64,000 nt of DNA, taken from positions 1,116,001-1,180,000 of the forward strand of contig NZ_BAABCP010000001.1 in NCBI RefSeq assembly GCF_039539005.1, written 5' to 3'. The notes beneath the pieces were generated by a model. That model was not told the origin of the DNA, made no database searches, and was given only the letters and a program-made list of their open reading frames with translations. A program made the position numbers and the translations under genes. Positions 59,682 to 64,000 of this stretch are shown piece after piece (positions within the stretch are counted from its first letter, which is position 1; every line of letters begins with the position of its first letter). This stretch comes from Microbacterium soli. Its GTDB lineage: Bacteria > Actinomycetota > Actinomycetes > Actinomycetales > Microbacteriaceae.

Positions 59682-60643
59682 GTCAGCGCGTCCCTGGCCA
59701 GCAGCGCGGAGCCGAGGAGCCCGGCATCCTCCGACAGCTCGGCGGGGACGAGGTCGGGAAGCCGGTGGAAGCTGAGTCGGGCGGCGAGCCGGGCGCGCAG
59801 CGGGGCGAACAGGGCGTCGCCGGCCCGGGAGAGCCCGCCGCCGATCACCACGGTCCGCGGCGCGAGCACGGCGGTCAGCTGCGCGAGCGCCAGGGCCAGG
59901 GCGTCCAACGCCTCCTCCCAGATCCGCGCCGCGGTCCCCTCCCCGGCAGCGGCGAGCGCGATCACCCCGCGGGCACCGTCCACCGCGGTGCCCGCGGCCT
60001 CGGTGTACCGCCGTGCGATGGCGCCGGCCGAGGCGACGGCTTCGAGGCAGCCGCGCGCGCCGCACGAGCACGGCCAGTCCCCGATGGGGGCGTGGCCGAT
60101 CTCACCGGCGTAGCCGCCTGCCGCGTGCATCCTTCCGTCGATCAGCAGCGCCCCGGCGATGCCGGTTCCGATGATGAGCATCACGGCGTCCGTGCTCTCC
60201 CGCGCGGCGCCCAGCCTCCGCTCGGCCCAGCCCGCCGCGCGTACATCGTGGTCGAAGGCCACCGGCACGCCGAACCGGGCTGACATGAGCGCGCGCAGGG
60301 GCACGTCGCGCCAGTCGAGGTTGCTGCTGAACACGGCGACCCCCTCGTCGGCGTCGACGATGCCGGGCACGACGAGTCCGACGGCCTCGGGCACGGCATC
60401 CGGATGCTGCGCACGGAGTTCCTCGGCAAGCTCCGCCACCCGGTCGACGAGCCGGTGCGCGCCGTCGGGGCCGGGTGCCGGAGTCGGGGTGCGGCGCAGG
60501 CCCCGTGATGCGCCGGTCGCGTCGAACAGGGCCGACTTGATGTCGGTGCCGCCCACGTCGAACGCCAGGACGGCTCGGCCCGGGCCGATCGTCGCCGTGC
60601 GGGCGGGGACGCTGCCGGGTGCGCCGGCGTCGGGTGCGTGCAT
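59678..60643 (-). CDS. ROK family sugar kinase
   Basis: A 321-residue ROK kinase: AVLAFDVGGTDIKSALFDAT (ATP loop), the catalytic Asp in PVAFDHDVRAAGWAE, and the zinc motif GHAPIGDWPCSCGARGCLEA. Substrate is probably a hexose or N-acetylhexosamine. ATG 60643 starts after a weak ribosome site 12 nt behind the SIS gene stop. It probably supplies the 6-phosphate form for the SIS isomerase and the PfkB kinase. Confidence 0.9.
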   Translation of the reverse strand: MHAPDAGAPGSVPARTATIGPGRAVLAFDVGGTDIKSALFDATGASRGLRRTPTPAPGPDGAHRLVDRVAELAEELRAQHPDAVPEAVGLVVPGIVDADEGVAVFSSNLDWRDVPLRALMSARFGVPVAFDHDVRAAGWAERRLGAARESTDAVMLIIGTGIAGALLIDGRMHAAGGYAGEIGHAPIGDWPCSCGARGCLEAVASAGAIARRYTEAAGTAVDGARGVIALAAAGEGTAARIWEEALDALALALAQLTAVLAPRTVVIGGGLSRAGDALFAPLRARLAARLSFHRLPDLVPAELSEDAGLLGSALLARDALT

Positions 60644-60654
60644 GACCGCCCCGC

Positions 60655-61566
60655 TCAGGCGTCGAGGATCACGGACCGGGTGAGGTTGCGCGGCCGGTCG
60701 GGGTCGAGTCCGCGCGCGACGGCGCGGTCGAGGGCGATCCGGTGCACGCGCACGAGGTCGGCCATGGGGTCGACCGGATGCTGCACGAAACGCGCGCCGG
60801 TGGCCTCCACCTGCGCACGCAGGCCGTCCTGCGCGGGGCCGAACTGCCAGGTGAGGCGGCCGGGGGCGGCGATGGCGATCGGTCCGTGTCGGTACTCCAT
60901 CGCGCTGTACGACTCCGTCCACGACTGCGAGGACTCGCGCAGCTTCAGCGCCGCCTCGTGGGCGAGTCCGATGGTCCAGCCCGTGCCGAGGAAGCTGTAC
61001 TGCTCGGCATCGGCGAGGGCGGGGGCTCCTGCGTCGGCGGGATCGTCGGCGCCCTCGAGCACCGCCTGCGCGTCGGCGATCGCGGCGTCCAGCGACTCAC
61101 CCACGGAGGCGCGCAGCAGCGCGAGCGCCGTGGTGGCGAAACGGGTCTGCACGACGGAGCGCTCATCGGCGAACGGCAGGGCGATGACGGCGTCGGCCAG
61201 CTCCACCAGCGGCGAGGTGTCGTCGCCGAGGACGACGATGACGGGTGTCGTGCCTCGGACGCGCTCGGCCAACTCGAGCACCTCGGTGGTGGTTCCCGAG
61301 CGGGTCAGGGCGACGATGGCGTCGTAACCGCGGGCGATGGGGACCTCGGATGCCGTGAACGCATCGGTCTCCCCGTGCCCTGCCGCCTCCCGCAGGGCGG
61401 CATAGGACTGCGCCATGAACCAGGAGGTGCCGCAGCCGACGACGGCGATGCGCGCGCCGGGCGCCGGCAGGAGGGCCTGCTCGGCCCGCATCCCGGCCGC
61501 CCTCGCCCAGGTCTCGGGCTGGGAGGTGAGTTCCGTGCGCATGTGCGCGCCGACGGCATCGGTCAT
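60655..61566 (-). CDS. SIS-domain sugar-phosphate isomerase/deaminase (AgaS/GlmS-like)
   Basis: A 303-residue protein with two SIS domains: VVGCGTSWFMAQSYAALREA, LTRSGTTTEVLELAERVRGT and FLGTGWTIGLAHEAALKLRE, then the GlmS-type ESYSAMEYRHGPIA. Members isomerise or deaminate amino-sugar 6-phosphates. It is first in the five-gene operon and lies behind the DeoR-type operator. ATG 61566 follows GAAGGG; ATG 61572 is possible. Galactosamine- or glucosamine-6-phosphate as substrate is inference. Confidence 0.88.
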   Translation of the reverse strand: MTDAVGAHMRTELTSQPETWARAAGMRAEQALLPAPGARIAVVGCGTSWFMAQSYAALREAAGHGETDAFTASEVPIARGYDAIVALTRSGTTTEVLELAERVRGTTPVIVVLGDDTSPLVELADAVIALPFADERSVVQTRFATTALALLRASVGESLDAAIADAQAVLEGADDPADAGAPALADAEQYSFLGTGWTIGLAHEAALKLRESSQSWTESYSAMEYRHGPIAIAAPGRLTWQFGPAQDGLRAQVEATGARFVQHPVDPMADLVRVHRIALDRAVARGLDPDRPRNLTRSVILDA

Positions 61567-61590
61567 GTCCAACCCTTCACAATGCGTGTT

Positions 61591-61620
61591 TCTGATTGTT
61601 CAATGTGGATTTCAATCAGA
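61591..61620. promoter_or_regulatory. DeoR-type operator in front of the SIS-ROK-PfkB-aldolase-DeoR operon
   Basis: TCTGATTG (61591-61598) and CAATCAGA (61613-61620) form a perfect 8-bp inverted repeat with 14-bp spacer that itself holds TTCAATG/ATTTCAAT-like direct repeats. It starts 24 bp upstream of the first gene. DeoR regulators often use such spaced repeats. Confidence 0.7.
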
Positions 61621-61686
61621 TTATTGCATTATCGAGAAGCGCTGTCGACACGGCTCCGTCGGATGCCCCGCCGCGCCGCGCCGAGG

Positions 61687-61983
61687 TCAGCGGCCCGAGG
61701 CGGTCTCGGTGTGATGACGGATGACCTCGGCGACGACGAAGTTGAACCACTTCTCGGCGAACTCCGGGTCCAGATGCGCCTCCGCGGCGAGCGCCCGCAG
61801 GCGTGCCGTCTGCTGCTCCTCACGCTTCGGGTCGGATGCCGGCATGCTGTGGTCGGCCTTGAGCCGCCCGACCTGCTGGGTGGCGCGGAACCTCTCGGCC
61901 AGCATGAAGATCAGCGCTGCGTCGATGTTGTCGATGCTGGCGCGCAGGCGCAGCAGCTCGGCACGGGCGTCATCGTCGGACAT
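61687..61983 (-). CDS. Chorismate mutase, AroQ type
   Basis: A 98-residue all-helical chorismate mutase domain (LLRLRASIDNIDAALIFMLA, ERFRATQQVGRLKADHSMPA, DPKREEQQTARLRALAAEAH) with the conserved Arg, Lys and Glu/Gln pattern. It converts chorismate to prephenate for Phe and Tyr. ATG 61983 has GAGGAGG. It is divergent from the AI-2E transporter. Confidence 0.9.
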   Translation of the reverse strand: MSDDDARAELLRLRASIDNIDAALIFMLAERFRATQQVGRLKADHSMPASDPKREEQQTARLRALAAEAHLDPEFAEKWFNFVVAEVIRHHTETASGR

Positions 61984-62036
61984 GATCCTCCTCAGGGTGG
62001 GTGCAGATCCGACGATAGTGGGCGCGCCGCCCCATC

Positions 62037-62087
62037 GCGGCACGAACTGCCGCACATCCGCTTGCGCACCGCGGCAGTTCGCGCCGC
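62037..62087. promoter_or_regulatory. 17-bp inverted repeat with 17-bp spacer between chorismate mutase and AI-2E transporter
   Basis: GCGGCACGAACTGCCGC (62037-62053) and GCGGCAGTTCGCGCCGC (62071-62087) are complementary except at one position, separated by exactly 17 bp. Each arm is itself partly palindromic (GCGGCA/TGCCGC and GCGGC/GCCGC). It lies in the divergent promoter region, so two dimers could bind on successive turns, or it could form an RNA hairpin. Confidence 0.6.
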
Positions 62088-62120
62088 GGGAAGCAGCGTG
62101 CGGCCCATAGAGTGTGGGGC

Positions 62121-63260
62121 ATGAGCGCCGATGAATCCGCCCCTGTCCAGGACGACGCGCCACCCACGCCGCCCCGGACGGTGCTCGAGCCGCCGACCCC
62201 GAGCCGCTCGTTCTGGACCCGCATCGACAAGCCGTTCGTGTTCGGATTCCTCGTGACGATCGGAGGCCTCGCCGCGATCCTCCTCGCGATCACGCTGACG
62301 AGCCTGTCGACCGTGCTCATCTACATCGCCTTCGCCCTGTTCGCAGCCCTGGGCCTGGACCCCGCCGTGCGCTTCCTGGAGCGGCGCGGCCTGTCGCGCG
62401 GACTCAGTGTGCTCGCGGTGATCCTCGGCCTGATCGTCGTGCTCGGCCTGGTGCTGCTGATGATCGTGCCGGTGGTGGTGGAGCAGATCACCTCGTTCGT
62501 GAAGTCCGTCCCGGGTCTCATCACCGATTTCATGAACAGCAGCGTGTACGTCTTCCTGGAGCAGCAGTTCGGCGGACAGTTCGAGCAGCTCGTGGCGGAT
62601 GCGCAGACCTTCCTCACCGACGGGAAGACCTGGCAGGTCATCGGCGGCGGCGCCCTGCAGGTGGGCAGCTCGATCGCCGCGGGCGTCTCGGGCTTCATCG
62701 TCGTGCTGGTGCTGACCCTCTACTTCGTGGCGGGGCTGCCCGCCATCAAGACCGCGATGCTGCGCTTCGCGCCGGCCCGCGACCGCGGGCGCGCCCGGGA
62801 GATCGTCGACCAGATCACCGATTCCGTCGGCGGCTATGTGCAGGGGATGGTGATCCTGGCCTTCGCCAACGCCGTCATCACGCTCATCCTCTATCTCGTC
62901 CTCGGCCTGCCGTTCCCGCCGCTCATGGCGACGGTGGCGTTCCTGGTCACCCTGATCCCGCTGGTCGGCTCGGTGCTGTTCTGGGTGATCGGCTCCGTGA
63001 TCGCTCTGTTCACCGACCCGCTCCACGCTCTGCTGTTCGCCGTCATCTATCTCGTGTACATGCAGGTGGAGGCGTACGTGCTCACTCCGCGGGTGATGAA
63101 CAGGGCCGTGTCGGTGCCGGGCGCGCTCGTGGTCATCGGCGCCCTCGCCGGCGGCACCCTGCTGGGCCTGCTGGGCGCCCTGGTGGCCGTTCCCGTCACC
63201 GCGTCGATCCTCATCATCATCAACCAGGTGTGGCTGCCGCGCCAGGATGCCCGGGTCTGA
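62121..63260 (+). CDS. AI-2E family transporter
   Basis: A 379-residue membrane protein with about eight helices, typical of the AI-2E/PerM family: FVFGFLVTIGGLAAILLAIT, IVVLGLVLLMIVPVVVEQIT, LTLYFVAGLPAIKTAMLRFA and VEAYVLTPRVMNRAVSVPGA. Some members export autoinducer 2, others act in ion or sporulation transport, so the substrate is open. ATG 62121 is 7 nt behind TAGAGT (62108-62113), a leaderless start. Confidence 0.92.
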   Translation: MSADESAPVQDDAPPTPPRTVLEPPTPSRSFWTRIDKPFVFGFLVTIGGLAAILLAITLTSLSTVLIYIAFALFAALGLDPAVRFLERRGLSRGLSVLAVILGLIVVLGLVLLMIVPVVVEQITSFVKSVPGLITDFMNSSVYVFLEQQFGGQFEQLVADAQTFLTDGKTWQVIGGGALQVGSSIAAGVSGFIVVLVLTLYFVAGLPAIKTAMLRFAPARDRGRAREIVDQITDSVGGYVQGMVILAFANAVITLILYLVLGLPFPPLMATVAFLVTLIPLVGSVLFWVIGSVIALFTDPLHALLFAVIYLVYMQVEAYVLTPRVMNRAVSVPGALVVIGALAGGTLLGLLGALVAVPVTASILIIINQVWLPRQDARV

Positions 63261-63290
63261 GCATCCCGACGCGGCCGCAGAGGAACGGAC

Positions 63291-64000
63291 TCAGTCGACG
63301 ACGTTGTCCTTCAGCCACTGCGCGGCGATGTCCCCCGCGGAGGCCTGATCCACCGTCGAGCGGACGTTGAGCGCGACGAGGTCCTCGGCCGAGAGCATCC
63401 CGCTGACGGCGTTGATCACATCCGCGATCTCGCTCGCGACGTCGCTCGACGCGATCGGCACGACGTTCGAGGCGAGGATCATGTTCTCCGGGTCGGTCAG
63501 CGCCACGATGTCCTCGGTCTGGAACGCGGGCGCCGCGGTGTAGATGTCGGCGACCTGCACCTGCCCTGCCAGCAGCGACTCCAGCGTGCTCTCGCCCGTG
63601 GCGGAGAAGCCCAGGTCGATGCCGTAGACCTCCTTGGCGCCGGTCGGCCCGTACGGACGCTGCTCCAGTTCGGGAGCGCCGCCCAGCACCGGCTTCGCGG
63701 TCAGCTTCGCCAGGTCGCCGATCGAGGTGAGGCCGTTGTCCGCGGCGAACTGCTTCGTGACGGTGTACGTGTCCTGGTCGCTGGCCTGCGCGTAGTCCAG
63801 CGCGGTGAGGCCGTCGGGCAGCGCGTCCTTCAGCGCCGCGTAGACGTCGTCGGGGCTCGTGGCGGTGGCGTCCGCATCGAGGTACTCCAGCAGGTTGCCG
63901 GTGTACTCCGGGAACAGGTCGATCGCGCCGGACTCCACCTCGGGCATGTAGGCGTCGCGCTGGCCGACGTTGAACTTCCGCTCCACCGTGAACCCGGCGT
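63291..64000 (-). CDS. Glycine betaine/choline-type ABC substrate-binding protein (OpuCC-like), partial at window end
   Basis: The frame is open to the window edge; about 236 residues are visible. GFTVERKFNVGQRDAYMPEV, AIDLFPEYTGNLLEYLDADA and ALDYAQASDQDTYTVTKQFA are typical of the OpuCC/QAT family of quaternary-ammonium binders, with the aromatic box in DLFPEYTG. The signal peptide and N-terminal part lie beyond 64000. It is a second compatible-solute system besides the ProVWX-like operon at 48.3-51.5 kb. Confidence 0.9.
   Translation of the reverse strand, partial: AGFTVERKFNVGQRDAYMPEVESGAIDLFPEYTGNLLEYLDADATATSPDDVYAALKDALPDGLTALDYAQASDQDTYTVTKQFAADNGLTSIGDLAKLTAKPVLGGAPELEQRPYGPTGAKEVYGIDLGFSATGESTLESLLAGQVQVADIYTAAPAFQTEDIVALTDPENMILASNVVPIASSDVASEIADVINAVSGMLSAEDLVALNVRSTVDQASAGDIAAQWLKDNVVD

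Noticed and set aside
1..64000. tRNA or rRNA genes, insertion sequences, phage genes
   Set aside because: None seen: no transposase or integrase motifs, and no cloverleaf noticed by eye; a tRNA scan would be needed to exclude short ones.

Overview
The window is very rich in G+C. Genes are tightly packed, with many ATGA/GTGA stop-start overlaps and many start codons placed only 6-7 nt behind a -10 hexamer (leaderless transcripts). Protein content (PurL with separate subunits, PanB/PanC/PanD, malate synthase G with GlcG, UbiB/AarF kinase, DUF2520-PanC pair, many LacI/IclR/PadR/DeoR regulators) fits an actinobacterium. Microbacteriaceae, probably Microbacterium or a close relative, is my inference from gene set and style; no rRNA or tRNA gene was seen to confirm it.

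Layout. 0-4.7 kb: tail of an FAD-linked oxidase, then a TetR-ABC transporter cluster and a fused ArsR-SRPBCC protein under its own operator. 4.8-10.7 kb: LacI regulator, GH43 glycosidase and a sugar ABC importer, a pentose-oligosaccharide utilisation locus. 10.7-13.9 kb: UbiB-like kinase with PadR regulator, then an IclR regulator divergent from glcG-glcB (14-16.6 kb). 16.6-20.6 kb: a repeat-rich intergenic block, then the pantothenate operon DUF2520-panC-panD-panB and nnrE. 20.8-23.3 kb: a membrane-anchored DUF4352-like protein, an FAD monooxygenase, a decayed duplicate of the DUF4352-like gene tail and a 50-residue CxxC microprotein.

23.4-30.4 kb is accessory DNA, visibly less G+C-rich over the restriction-modification genes: a ScoMcrA-head protein with a Cys4 tail, an antitoxin with a truncated PIN toxin, a helicase cut off at its 5' side, a NaeI-like restriction-modification system with a small accessory DNA-binding protein, a MazG-type pyrophosphohydrolase and a GmrSD-like (DUF262/HNH) protein. 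It reads as a layered defence island with scars of turnover.

30.4-39.7 kb: two SDR enzymes and an XRE regulator, purL with a 47-residue membrane protein stuck to its end, a short-type 6-phosphogluconate dehydrogenase, a DksA-type zinc protein, an SGNH hydrolase and a Gfo/Idh/MocA dehydrogenase. 39.7-45.4 kb: a D-amino-acid/ketodeoxysugar cluster (RidA, IclR, N-acyl-D-amino-acid deacylase, D-serine dehydratase-like enzyme; divergent KDG kinase and KDPG aldolase). 45.6-48.2 kb: MHS-type MFS transporter divergent from a YheO-type regulator coupled to a rhodanese. 48.3-51.5 kb: glycine betaine/proline importer. 51.9-57.0 kb: rRNA methyltransferase-like protein, ArsR-type regulator and MFS exporter sharing a three-half-site operator, DadA-like dehydrogenase divergent from an Lrp regulator. 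57.0-61.6 kb: an amino-sugar/hexose-phosphate operon (SIS isomerase, ROK kinase, PfkB kinase, class II aldolase, DeoR regulator). 61.7-64 kb: chorismate mutase, AI-2E transporter, and the end of a second compatible-solute binding protein.

No CRISPR array, insertion sequence, tRNA or rRNA was recognised. All functions are read from sequence by eye; no search was run.
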